A stretch of 64,000 nt of DNA, from NCBI GenBank assembly GCA_963575745.1, contig CAUYUJ010019282.1, positions 504,712-568,711 of the forward strand, given 5' to 3'. Below, in pieces: positions 10,167 through 20,121 of this stretch. The position numbers and the translations under genes were made by a program. Under the pieces are notes generated by a model. It searched no databases and had not been told where the DNA came from. It saw only the letters and a program-made list of their open reading frames with translations. The DNA is from Prorocentrum cordatum. Taxonomy: Eukaryota > Sar > Dinophyceae > Prorocentrales > Prorocentraceae. How positions within the stretch are numbered: the stretch's first letter is position 1; each line of letters begins with the position of its first letter.

Positions 10167-11194
10167 TTAGATACATACAGCTAACCTGACCGAAACTACA
10201 TTCTCAATGCGGAAGAAGTTGCTGATAAGGTATTGTAAAGACAGATGCACCTTAGGGGATAGACGACTTGCGCTCGTCATCTGAAGCGCTCCCTTCTTGG
10301 TCGGTACATCGCCAAATATCATAGCAGGTCCCCCCGCTGGTAAACTGGCCCCAAACGTCAACACTGTCCGTAGGGCAGTGGTTTCGGAGCCATATTCTCG
10401 GGCTATCAGTGCTTCAATATAAAGTGAATGTCGTGCATCGCCGTATTGTACCTGAACATCTCGATTGCCCACTCGGATGATGACTTGACTCCTGTCGGGA
10501 TCCTTCTTGACAACTGGGAATGGGCCATTCCAGCCTCCCCGGTCGTCTTTCGTGGTTGCGGGGCAACGATAATCGGCCGAGTCTCCTTCATCGTAGTAAT
10601 GCTGACCTGTGAAAATTGGCTTAGTGCGTAAGGCACGGTTGGTCGTAGCTACTGCTGTGGACTGTGCGATTGCTTCAATGCATACCTTGCGTGTCGTCTG
10701 TTCACGGGAATGATCCGACGTTTCCGTCGGCTGCACGTGGTCCAAGACAGGCAGGTCAGGAAGCACTGCGGGATGCCGTCCAAACAGGACGTTGCATGGA
10801 GACACCTCGTTGTAGAACGTGAACGCACTGGTGGCAAACAAGGCCTCGTGCAGTAGTCGTGTGAACACAAGAGGTATGTCCAACCTGTTGAGTTCACATT
10901 CCATGACACGAAGTGGATGGCTTAATATGCCACTTCTGGCTTCGATCGTCGTAGCGTGCTGCCAACGCGCGCGTATCCTGAATGCAGCGCCCTTTGCTTC
11001 ATCAAAGACTGCTTTCGCAGCGTCGTTGTTGAGGGCACCCTCTCCGTCGGAGTAGAGTACCTTGATATGAAAAATGTTGTGTTCTTGTTTGTAGAACATC
11101 AAGTCGCATTCCACTTCTTCGTTGAATTTGCCAGGCAGTGCAGCGGAGGGCAGAACCGCATGCCCAGGCTTGCCCCAAGCCCTGCACCCCCGAC
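10167..11194 (-). pseudogene. Copia-type integrase, internally deleted
   Basis: The catalytic core is recognisable: VECDLMF carries the first Asp, VLYSDGEGALNND the second, and TTIEARSG the Glu with 34 residues between it and the second Asp, as in DD(35)E integrases. Only 18 residues separate the two aspartates, where over 50 are usual, so about 40 codons are missing. The C-terminal part, HYYDEGDSADYRCP to GNRDVQVQYGDARHSLY, is the DNA-binding region of the family. One AGxPA motif (as AGGPA) lies at 10,324-10,337. The reading frame continues upstream through the site of the 11,195-13,112 insertion. Confidence 0.9.
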
Positions 11195-11464
11195 TTGGAT
11201 TCCAACGTGGGTCTGTTAGTATAGAGAGGGTCATGAAACAAACGTTGCAACACATATTCTGCGTATCTGTGCATATGCGGTCTGGCAAATCGGGGCGGCA
11301 TCATCGCGACGCCAAGGGGCGTCGCGGACTCGAGCCTGTGGCCTGGAAGCACGAAGCGCACGATTACCCTTATCATGAAGTTCTGCAACCAGTCGCTGTG
11401 TTCTGGGGGTGCACGGACAAGCAAAACTCTGTTCAGCGAATCGTTAGCTGGCGCCCGCCTCGAG

Positions 11465-11900
11465 CTCATGCCAAACCCCCCGCCTCTTCCAAATATCCCT
11501 TCGCTGCGGCTCCACCCTCCTCATGCCCCTCCGATTGCCCCGGTCCTCATCATGCCCTTCATCCACACTGCCCCCCCCCATGTGCCAATTCACGTCGTTC
11601 CTCGTCGTCCTCCTGCGCCGGATTCGTTCCCCCATCGTCCACATGCCTGCCCTCCTCCCATCCTCTACGCCCTCGTGCACATCATGCTCCCAACTTCTGC
11701 CCCCCACCCCACCTCCCTCGCCCTCGTGATGCTGACACCGATGATGCAAATCCTCCTGGGCTCATTTCCTCCGCTCTCGTCCAGTCCCGTTCATCCTTGG
11801 CCCCTCGGCCACCCCTCCTATCGAACCCCTTCCTTCCCACAGCCCACCCTCCCCACCCCCCCGCGCCTTTGCATGCCCAGACCACGGCCCCCTCCTGGAC
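11465..11900. repeat. CT-rich low-complexity segment in the TIR element
   Basis: The plus strand is rich in CCTCC, CCCACC and CATGCCC. It creates long open frames (788 codons on the plus strand from 11,122) that also cross both ends of the insertion, so they are not genes. Confidence 0.7.
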
Positions 11901-11964
11901 CAGCCGGGAGACCCGCGGAAACTCCCGCCCAGAGACCACTCCAGCGAACGGCCCGCAACAAATT

Positions 11965-12210
11965 CACAGTTGGAGACACGAACTGTGTATTTCGACCGCG
12001 CACGAGGCCCCCCTGGACCAGCCGGAAGAGAAACGCGAAAGTTTCCGCCCATTCAACACCACCCGCGAGGGACACACTTCAAATACACAGATGGGAACGA
12101 GATCTGTGTACACAGATCACACCACGATCTGTGTAAACAGCGGGCCCACACACGAAAATACACAGTTGAAGACACAAACTGTGTACACAGATCACACGTT
12201 CATCTGTGTA
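11965..12210. other. Array of five 7-9-bp hairpins
   Basis: Successive stems with the shared core TACACAG(A/T)T / A(A/T)CTGTGTA: 11,965-11,987, 12,084-12,110, 12,110-12,134, 12,159-12,185 and 12,184-12,210. Loops are 8-9 nt. Hairpins 2-3 and 4-5 overlap or abut. It lies inside the TIR element, near its middle, and may be an internal structural or protein-binding region. Confidence 0.85.
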
Positions 12211-13112
12211 TTTCGAATAGGTAAACGCTCGCCACCTCGAGGGCGCCCCGACTTTGCCAGCCCAGAACCGAAGTTGACATGCCCAGCTGGGGGGGAATGC
12301 AAATACACACTTCCCCGACCCAGGGCGCCCCCGAGAGAACCGCAAATACACGCTTCCCTGGCCCAGGGCGGCCGCGGTGTAACGCGGCGCCAAAGCGGCC
12401 CCCAACGGCCCGAAGACGCCCCAAAAGGCCTCGAAGGACACCAAATAAAGCCGCGCAGCAATCCGAAAACACGAGAGATGTCACACGTCACGGACCTCTT
12501 ACAAGTCAAAAGCTCCACGCGCCGCCATATAGACCACTGCTCCGGCAGGGGGGCGGACCTTGCCGCAGGCACTTATAATTTACATGTTAGCGATGCGACT
12601 GTGCTCGGCGGCCGTGCCGCCCAAATTTTGGGTGCGCCCCGAACTCTCGCATTGGCAATCCCCTCTGTTTGGTTGCGCCGCTGTGCTCGGGTGTCGAAAA
12701 AGCATTTACCGCTGACGCGGGCACGCGGCACCAGGGACTTCACTTTTCGAACAAGGAGGGTGGACGAGGTAGGACGACGGACGGTGGAGCAGGGAGGCAA
12801 AGAGGAACGAGGAATAATAAGGGAGGTGGGAAGGGGCGCTCCCCCGCCCGACCCCGCGGACGCTTTCGACACCATCCAGGGGAGGGAAGACAGGAAGGGG
12901 AACGGAGCAAGGGCGAGGACGACGACGGGAAGCAAAGTGCCCCAGGTCCGCATAGAGCCATATGTCTGCGATTCGGGTGCGCGCGCTTTCTTCGAGGCAC
13001 TTCAAGCCGGACCCATGCTGAATTCACGAATTCCTCAAAACTGTGTAAACACTCTGTCCTCTGTTCCCTCTCCTATACAACGGCCTCATAACAGAGGGAC
13101 AGTGGACTCCAA

Positions 13113-13826
13113 CCCCCGACATGTGTCACAGACACCTTCAACCAGGTTGAGTCTGTCGTTGTCAAGACCTATCTTAGTTAGGATGAATCTCTTCTTCAAC
13201 TCTTTCGCATGGAACCAGCGCAAGCGTAGCTTCCGCAACTCGCGCGTTACCGCGCTTGGGTCAAGGCTTCGTAAATTTTGTACGTCGAACAGTGACCAGT
13301 CTGGAAGTCGTGGTCGCGCAGCAGGGTTGCCCGCTGGTGGCGGAGGAAGTGCCTGTCCACCCTGCTGTCAGCCACGTCTGTCTCTAACCTGCGGCAGTCG
13401 GAGATGGCCATCCGAACTCCCAGCTCCGCTCGAGGCAGGTTGCCCTGCAGCAGGTTCAGCAGCATGTCTGCCTACTGTAGTATCGTGACTGCTTGCACCC
13501 GCTGTAGGTCCGGCTCTAGAGCCGGGCCTTGGTGCTCTTAGCCGCGTGAATGATGGTGCGGCTGGCGCCCCGGGTGGTGGCGCTGCTGGTTCAGCAGGAG
13601 CCGGTCGTTCAGGCCCTGCTGCCGGTTCGGCAGGAGCCAGTGGCACCTGTCCATGATTTACACGCAGCTTCCAGGGTTTGGCAAACTTGCATTTGCCAGG
13701 TGTTAGCACATGTACAGGATTGTTCTGGCCGTAGTTCTTCTTACAGCTGGGACATTCCCAATGATAGTCTTCCTTATCATACCACGTACAATGTCTAGGA
13801 TTTCTGTCATGCGAGGGAGAGCGCAC
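13113..13826 (-). pseudogene. Retroelement zinc-binding and pre-integrase region
   Basis: Sense order: HCTWYDKEDYHWECPSCKKN followed by HVLTPGKCKFA, a Cys/His cluster with one CxxC; then a Pro/Ala-rich linker with AGQPA (13,435-13,448) and AGNPA (13,321-13,334); then LFDVQNLRSLDPSAVTREL, RWFHAKELKKRFIL and VCDTCR. The last part resembles the His/Cys pre-integrase zinc region that precedes copia integrases. An in-frame stop lies at 13,368. The final CDTCR abuts the TIR insertion and continues directly into integrase when that is removed. Confidence 0.75.
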
Positions 13827-14013
13827 GCTGACCTTATCCGCGCACGCGGGACACCCGAGCCCTCCCGAAGGTGGTCCCGCGATCGAGCCGTCGGGTTGCC
13901 GAGAGAGTCGGATCGTCCAAATCAGATCCTCTCATGCTGAAGATTAACACGGTGGAAGAACAAAGGTGACCATGGAAGGGATCACGGTTTACCAGGAAGA
14001 GATCGTGTGCGAT

Positions 14014-14783
14014 CTAAACTGCATCGACAAAGAGCGACTGCATCTTTGGACTGTACTGTGCAGCCATGGACGAATCTCGGTTACAGACCGACGCATGTTG
14101 AAGATGACCAGCACATCGTCTTCGTTCAAAAATGGTAAGTGGAAGGCTGTGGCTGGCCATGATCTCCGTCAGTTTTCGTATCAGTACCCCATGGGAATCG
14201 CGTAAGCCAGTAGTACACCGGCCCATAATCACCTTGCAAGTGCCCTTGCTTTTGGCCAATGTAGTCCATGGTGGCATCTGACCCACCCAAGTACCCACTA
14301 GTTGTTCTCGTAAATAAAATCGTCGAAGATCGCTCTGGCGTACAGCAACCTTTCCACAAAACTTGAAATGCGGAAGATCTTCTTTGCGGCGTTCATACCA
14401 GGTATCGTAGTTGACCGGGGCGTTGAAATAGGAAGGTAGTCCAGTCGTTCTACAGCTGGGTTGTAATATGACAGCATTGACGAAACAGACATCTAGATAG
14501 TGCATCACTGCATCCAAGAAAACCTTGTTCCAAGGTCAACAAAAGAACGTTTGTCGAGGTTTCCCCCTGAGGACAAACCTCGGGTGAATGCTAGCTGCGA
14601 GATGCCTCCCCTTCCTCCGCATAATTCCAACGCGCCCACCTTGTTGCGACGTCCATAGCACAAAGTGGGGATTATGGAAAATACATCTGCGTAGGATCCA
14701 GCAGGTAACCCCGCAAGTACTGCGATACAAGTGTTCCGTGAGGGAGTCACATCCGAGTCCTTTAAGGTCATCTCCGCAGTCAT
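14014..14783 (-). pseudogene. Methyltransferase-like module 2 of the polyprotein
   Basis: The frame begins with a Gly-rich box, ELCGGRGGISQLAFTRGL, as in an AdoMet-binding motif I. It shifts frame near 14,517 and continues DAVMHYLDVCFVNAVILQ, PSCRTTGLPSYFN, HFKFCGKVAV and RRFYLREQLVGTW. The order Gly box, Pro-x-Cys box, Arg-Glu-Gln box recalls cytosine-5 methyltransferase motifs I, IV and VI, and captured cytosine methyltransferases have been reported in dinoflagellate retrotransposons. Catalytic competence cannot be claimed. That it belongs to the retroelement rests on its position and shared strand. Confidence 0.55.
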
Positions 14784-14976
14784 TGCTAACCTCTTCGACT
14801 ATCTGAAATATTTTGCGTGGCTTGATGCCCGATTATTTGTCTGCGTTCTGTTTTGTTTTTTGATTCGGGCATCGGTCGGTAGGGCTGTCTGTCGCTCAAT
14901 CTGTTGCGCAACATCAGGTGAACTGAGTGTCGGAAACTCAGGAATAGAGGGGGGCACGCGGCCGCGCTCAATCGAA

Positions 14977-14995
14977 GGGGGGGGGGGGGGGGGGG
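14977..14995. repeat. G19 homopolymer
   Basis: Nineteen consecutive G residues (C19 in the sense of the retroelement) between the two methyltransferase-like modules. It is a likely frameshift hotspot and may be miscounted in the assembly. Confidence 0.95.
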
Positions 14996-15197
14996 CGATC
15001 GTCATCGACGATTGCAACTCGCCTTGGGCGTGGACGTGGGTTCCCGTGTCCGATGAGAGCCAAATCGGGCGGCCCCCAGTAAGATCGAATACGAACGTTG
15101 GTCACACAATTCGATAACGGCGTATTGTAGTTGTACCCGATGGGAAGGTCCTGGACCTGGATGCCTTGTATGATCGTATTATCAGCCAGGTGCATCG

Positions 15198-15695
15198 TTA
15201 CCCGTCTGACGACATGGCCCCACTCAGGGCCACTCTTCGGAGACTGAACGTAGTTCGGACTCCCTTATCCACTCGTGCGTGGATGCTACGGTGTACTGCA
15301 CTTGTGATTATCTGCGTCTTGTGTAAATCCATTTGGCCCAGCAATCTTGCAGTCATGATGGCTAACGTCTTGTTACGCCATTCGGCCTCCTGAGCCCCTT
15401 GTCCATGCCAATCCAGGGTGCGCTCAGGCACATGTGCGGGTTCCCCTGCTGTGTTCCACGTGCACCTCCTCAATTTGGTCGGGATACGCGCGCACGCGGT
15501 TGCCACTTGCAGATATGATCCGCTAGGCAACTGACTAAAACGGTCGTATTTCAAAACGAAATGGCAGAATCGCAAACGCATGACCTGCAAGTCAAGATCT
15601 TCAATGGCGTCTCGCATGGGATCCCGTTTCCAAAAGTTTCCTGGTGGTCCCACAAGCACAATAGTCATGCGCAGAGCCCGAGCCTTAGTCATCAA
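15198..15695 (-). pseudogene. Methyltransferase-like module 1 of the polyprotein
   Basis: Open frame containing TIVLVGPPGNFWKRDPMRD, IEDLDLQVMRLRFCHFVLK, LPSGSYLQVATACARIP, NTAGEPAHVPERTLDWHG and EWRNKTLAIMTARLLGQMD. The V-G-P-P box sits where a methyltransferase motif IV would read Pro-Pro-Cys, but here it is Pro-Pro-Gly. AGEPA at 15,436-15,449 is one of the recurrent in-phase motifs. The assignment is by motif layout only. Confidence 0.5.
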
Positions 15696-15839
15696 ATGTT
15701 TGGATGCGTTGGCAATATGGTCCTGCCCGCTTTCCAGGCAGTCTCACATGCCAATCAGCAGGTGTTGCCACCCATAACAGTAGGTAGTCTCCCGAGACTA
15801 ACGCACACAAATATTGTGAGCCAGTGGAGATCATAACCT

Positions 15840-16550
15840 CTGCATGAGGAATACGGTCACACATATAACCACGGGCTCGGAGTTCAGCGCAAGCTGTCCG
15901 TATATCCTCAATGACAAATGCACGAGAACGATAATGATGCGATGTGCACTATTTCTCTCTCTGCAGCGGCCACACAGCCGGGCCCACTGCTGTCTGTGGC
16001 AGCCGCGCAGCCGGGCTGGCCACTGTCCCTGGCGCACACAGCCAGCACCTGAGAAAAGAATGCAGGTCTCCCCTCACTTGATGACAGCACCTGAATTGTC
16101 GGCCTGTCGGAGCAAGCGCGGGCGGCCGTGGCACACGCCTGACCCCGCCACTAATTTGGCGATGGGGGCGTCCAAATGCCCGTGCCATGCTGCGCTGCAG
16201 AACCGCTGCTCGAAGTACAGATATCAAACTTCTCAGCAGTATCATCCACTTCCGCAGGTGCCCCTGCCTGTGTATCGGGCGGCGTCCACTTGGCGCCTAG
16301 ATGGCCTGATATACCTTCGCCTGCAAGTTGCGCAGGGCGAAGTCCTGGTCAACCGAGGTAAGGATATTCCCAAAACGCGCATTCCTGCTTTGCCAAATCT
16401 TCAAAGTGTTATTCACCAAAGACTGGATCGTGAAAGCGAACGTCTCCTCGTTGATGGAGAAGCTGATGCCCTTGGTTCCTTGTGACATCATATGCATGGG
16501 CATCACTCCCAGCAAGTATCCCGCAACTGGCTCTGGATTAGATGCCTCTT
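15840..16550 (-). pseudogene. Polyprotein linker, unrecognised
   Basis: A coding-like stretch reads SFSINEETFAFTIQSLVNNT and IWQSRNARFGNILTSVDQDF (16,515-16,297), then a stop, then a segment with AGAPA at 16,254-16,267. I recognise no domain. It sits between retropepsin and methyltransferase-like module 1 and is assigned to the polyprotein by position. Confidence 0.5.
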
Positions 16551-16599
16551 AGACGAGTAACGGGCAATCCTCGCAGCGGGGATTGGCCGCACTATCAAA

Positions 16600-17115
16600 C
16601 GGCATCGGCCCTTTACACTCAGTTGCGGCCCCGTACTCGTCGACCATTGAGTGCCAGATGTCCAGAAGGCGTCTTCATCGAATCAAATGCTCTGGCGCCC
16701 TTTCCCAGGAGAAGCTTGTGCATCTCAGAGCCAGGGATGATCATCTTCTCGTGCCCCTGCTCCAGGATCAAATAGTCCTCATATTGGACATGCTCCTCAA
16801 ACCCAGAATAGCAGGGAGGTTCCCCCCAGGACCCTCAGCCACATTGGCTGAGTAGGTATCAAGTCTCGGCACAGCAGGTGCCCCCGCCGGGCCCCCCCTT
16901 TTCTCGCGCGCAATCTTGCAGTGCCAGGACTTGCCACATACCGCGGCACCATGTTCCACTCCCGACACGTAGAGCCTCTTCGTCAGGTTCAGCTTCTTGA
17001 TGGCGTGTCCGTGGGAACGGGATACCTGTTCGAACGTCTGTGCCGCTTTTCAACCAATGAAGTAAATATTGATGCCAATGTCCAACAGGGTTGTCAGCAT
17101 GCCATCCACCATGGT
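16600..17115 (-). pseudogene. Retropepsin-like aspartic protease
   Basis: Sense MLTTLLDIGINIYFIG, a stop (TGA), then KAAQTFEQVSRSHGHAIKKL, LTKRLYVSGVEHGAAVCGK, and after an inserted AGAPA, NVAEGPGGNLPAILGLRSM. After a frameshift it continues LILEQGHEKMIIPGSEMHKL. The hydrophobic-hydrophobic-Asp-x-Gly box and the later I-L-G-L box fit a retroviral-type protease, which would cleave the polyprotein. The active-site triad is Asp-Ile-Gly (17,074-17,082) instead of the usual Asp-Thr/Ser-Gly. Confidence 0.65.
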
Positions 17116-17168
17116 TTCACTGTGCTGCCAGAGCCCATTAATGGCGTTCTCCAAACAGCCCCGGCACT

Positions 17169-18593
17169 TCAGACAGCGTCGTACAGCACATACCCTTGCG
17201 GCGCCTCTGCTCCAACGTCCAGTCGTTTCTTGACAGAGATGTAAAGACGTTCACGTATCCACGAGCCCCCTCTTCCGTTACCGGAATCTTTTTCAAAAAC
17301 CCAGGCCGTAGGATACTCGCCATACGCGCATGGGCGCGATGCAGATGTAGTAGGCATGTTCAGGAACGCATCCTCGCCAGCACGCATGCCCATCAGACCA
17401 TCTGTGTTTATCATTAACACAATATGAAGCACGTCGAGCTCGAATATCGCACTGGCGCCACTGCGCGCGTTCCCCGGGCTCTCCGTTCTGCGCCGGTTGC
17501 GCGGGCGGATATCTCGCCCGTATGGCGTGTAGGTACGTGGAGACTGAAGCCACTGAGCGCTCCTGTCAGTGGCTCTCTCCATACGCCTCAGCCACATGTC
17601 GTTGACAGGCACCGCGGCAGGTGCGGCGGCAGCAGGTGCCCCTGCATAGTTGGCGGTCTCCGCTATTAGTGGCACGGGCGCATCCGCAGCAGGCGCGGTG
17701 GCCTCCGTCGCCTGCCCCGCGCTGGCTGATGACGCAGGTTGCCCCGCTGGCGTTGTTATAGGGGCTGCCGTATTGTTCATCATCATCGCCGTGGCGGGGT
17801 TGAGCTTTTCGCGAAGGCCCCTGGGTTCGTTAGCCCCTCGGAGTATCTCTTCATGACGACCCAGTGCATCCTGATCTCCAGCAAGGGAATAATGAAATAC
17901 AGCTGTGATTCGACCAACGCCCCTGCAAATGGCGCAGGGTGCCTCAGTTGCGGCGCCTTCCATATTGCCAGCCAACTTTCTGTCCACATGGGCATCTGCA
18001 ACTCGGTCCCAGCACTGTGCATGAAATATGCGACCACACTGAAGCCTCCAGACCTTGTCGCGACGCATGAAGTGATCCAGGCAGATGGCACACCTGTTAA
18101 AGTCACCGTCGCTGGTGATTGGCGATGTTGCCGATGGCCTGATACGCGTCTGGCGCTCCAGAGTGGTTTCACCAACTTCATATCGAACCGGTGGGACCGA
18201 CGTTAGCTGCATTGCTGCGAGCGCAGCCGGGCTCATCGCAGGTGTCCCCGCTGAATTTGGAGCAGGTTGCCCCGCGCGGCCCAGCATCCTGTTTACCTGA
18301 CGCTCAGGATTGCGACGCTGGCGGGCCGATTGCAGGGCAACGTTGGCCTGTTGCGCCTCATGGTTGGCCAGAATCTCTGGGCGCAGCCCCCCCATGGACG
18401 ATGGCACCACCAGGCCTGGGCCTGCCGCTGCACATCTGAATCCATAGGGGCGGCCAAATATCCTCCATGTGGAATCTGCCCCGGCACACCTGACGTGTAA
18501 CCCGAGCCGCGCGTCAACTGAGACTGGTAAAGGTCGTCGGCCGCCGCCCGTACATACGGGTTTCCGGCTGCGTCCCCACACGAGGACTACCAC
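17169..18593 (-). pseudogene. Polyprotein segment with a RING-like finger
   Basis: The 474-codon open frame has an Ala/Gln-rich N-terminal half with AGQPA and AGTPA, then at about residues 166-230 CAICLDHF, LQCGRIFHAQCWDRV and CAICRG. This is the layout of a RING/RING-H2 finger, a zinc fold found mostly in ubiquitin ligases, but the first His of the usual Cys-x-His is Arg (CGRIF). Two more motifs, AGQPA and AGAPA, follow. The frame runs directly toward the protease, and the same strand and motif set tie it to the retroelement. Its role there is unknown. Confidence 0.7.
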
Positions 18594-19362
18594 TTACCTG
18601 AGCGTGATAATCAGGATACACTGGGAAGTCCATCGGTGCTGCTGTGGGGCGTTCTGCAGCTGTCGGATCGCATGTAGGATGACTGAAAAATGCTGGCACG
18701 TATCCAAACCAACAGGGGTTGTCCTGTGATGGATTTGGGTCTGGGACATACTCCCACGGCGGCGTCCAGTTGGCGTTCGGGAGGTCGAAGCCATCCCTGC
18801 GCATGCTCTGCGCGGCTTCGCGCATCTGCCGGTGCATCCTTCCTTGCTGACCAGCTAGGCCCTCAGCCCTCTGTGCAGCATTGTGATCAGGAAAAGCAGG
18901 TTGCCCCGCATGTGGACGCGGCGATGCGAATGGCGATGTCGCGTGTAAAGCCTGGTAGAGCTGCGGGTCCATCCGTATGCTGTGGAGCCTTGCCTGTAGG
19001 CTATTGGTGCTCCCAGCACTCTGTGGAGTCCCGAATGGAGTTGTGGCTCTGCTCATAGGTGCGAACGACGCAGGTTGCCCCGCAGGTACTTGCAACTGCT
19101 GCACCTGAGCACGCCATGGATCGCTGGCGCACAACATGTCGGCGGGAGTAATGCCACTCGAATTTATACCTGTCGCGTCCGCACTTTGGGACTGAGTCCA
19201 TGATCCGTCTGACCCCCCTGCAGGTGCCCCCGCTTGAGACACCTCTTGCAACATAAATGCTGCAGAGAACTCGACCTCCTGAGTGGGCGTAGGTTCGGGG
19301 CGCTTCACATTGCAAGGGGTCTTCGGGATAAACCAATCTTTCAACGATGATGCACTGATCAT
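18514..19362 (-). pseudogene. AGxPA-rich polyprotein linker
   Basis: Open for 282 codons in a frame different from the RING segment, which it overlaps by 80 bp; the switch implies a frameshift. It is rich in Ser, Gln, Pro and Ala, with AGAPA, AGQPA and AGQPA at 19,233, 19,083 and 18,909, and aromatic-rich parts such as WTPPWEYVPDPNPSQDN. No domain is recognised. Confidence 0.55.
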
Positions 19363-19384
19363 TGGGCAGAATACCGATAAGCTA

Positions 19385-20118
19385 GACGAAATGGCTCGGA
19401 GAAATTCTGCCGCCCCGACCCGCTGACATGATTATACCGTTTGCTGAGCGCCAAATCGACAGGTTATCCCGAAGCAATTTCTTCAAGCTAACCATTACCA
19501 ATGCCTCGGAGTCGACGCGCAGGCCTGACTGGACTCTGGTGTCGCCTGGTAGATATGGGCAGGCATGGACAAACTGTCTGCCTCTTCTCTTGCTGGCGTC
19601 GCCGGCGCGGCATGACAGTCCAATGCAATGTATATTCTGGGGTTTGCCCACTGGGTACCATGAATAAAGCAGCAAGGTGCACCTGGAAGAGTCAAGTCTG
19701 TGATTCTCGTTTACAATGATCCAGGGCACTTTATCCCAAGACTGCTGCGCCCGTTACTTGGCCGAATGAAATGTCTCGTGCGCCTCAGAGGAATACTGGC
19801 ACTTCTCGAGCTGAAATCTGTTTTTCTGCATGCCAGCATTGTCGACCACGCCAACCAAGTCCAGCACAGCCACTGCTTGGCATGCCCAGTGGCAGTTCCT
19901 GAGGCACCGGCGCACAGTCTCCAGGTGTTTGCGACGATAGCGATCACATCCTTCAGGTGGCCAATGGTTGAGCAACTGCGAAAGCTCAACCCATCCGTCG
20001 CATTCATCGAAAGACGGCACTGCTCGCAGAAGCATAATATCATATATACAATTGCTATGAAATGGTTTGCGGCGAAGGGCAGTCGCAAGCAACGCTGAGC
20101 AGCGGCGCTGATCCTCAA
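19385..20118 (-). pseudogene. Tpt1/KptA-like RNA 2'-phosphotransferase domain
   Basis: Pieces in successive frames follow the order of this family: RLSMNA and DGWVELSQLL (start of the domain), KNRFQLE, FIHGTQWANPRIYIALDC (the His-Gly-Thr box), GLSCRAGD, RQFVHACPYLPGDTRV, QSGLRVDSEALVMV and IWRSANGIIMSAG. The family removes the 2'-phosphate left at RNA ligation junctions, using NAD. At least three frameshifts break it. The N-terminal Leu-Arg-His motif is not clear. It lies between two AGxPA-rich linkers on the same strand, so it appears to be part of the retroelement polyprotein and not a host gene. Alternative: an unrelated domain with chance similarity, which I think unlikely given five ordered boxes. 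Confidence 0.72.
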
Positions 20119-20121
20119 AGC

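Larger units (their letters stand above)
11195..13112. mobile_element. 1,918-bp TIR element with 8-bp target duplication
   Basis: The ends are inverted repeats: TTGGATTCCAACG... at 11,195 and TTGGAGTCCACTG... read inward from 13,112. Similarity continues through TCTGTTA and TATAG-GAGGG with one ~12-bp gap, to 11,230 and 13,066. CCCCCGAC flanks both sides (11,187-11,194 and 13,113-13,120). Removing the insert and one duplication joins the retroelement frame exactly, as Cys-Asp-Thr-Cys-Arg-Gly-Cys-Arg-Ala-Trp, between the pre-integrase zinc region and integrase. No transposase is recognised, so it is probably non-autonomous. An 8-bp duplication is typical of hAT-like elements, but the termini do not let me assign a superfamily. 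Confidence 0.85.

Noticed and set aside
11965-12210. CRISPR-like array
   Set aside because: The repeats are inverted pairs with overlapping arms, not direct repeats with spacers, there are no cas genes, and the context is eukaryotic.
11122-13488. A 788-codon plus-strand open frame
   Set aside because: It runs across both ends of the TIR insertion and through antisense retroelement coding sequence; it is low-complexity and has no domain.
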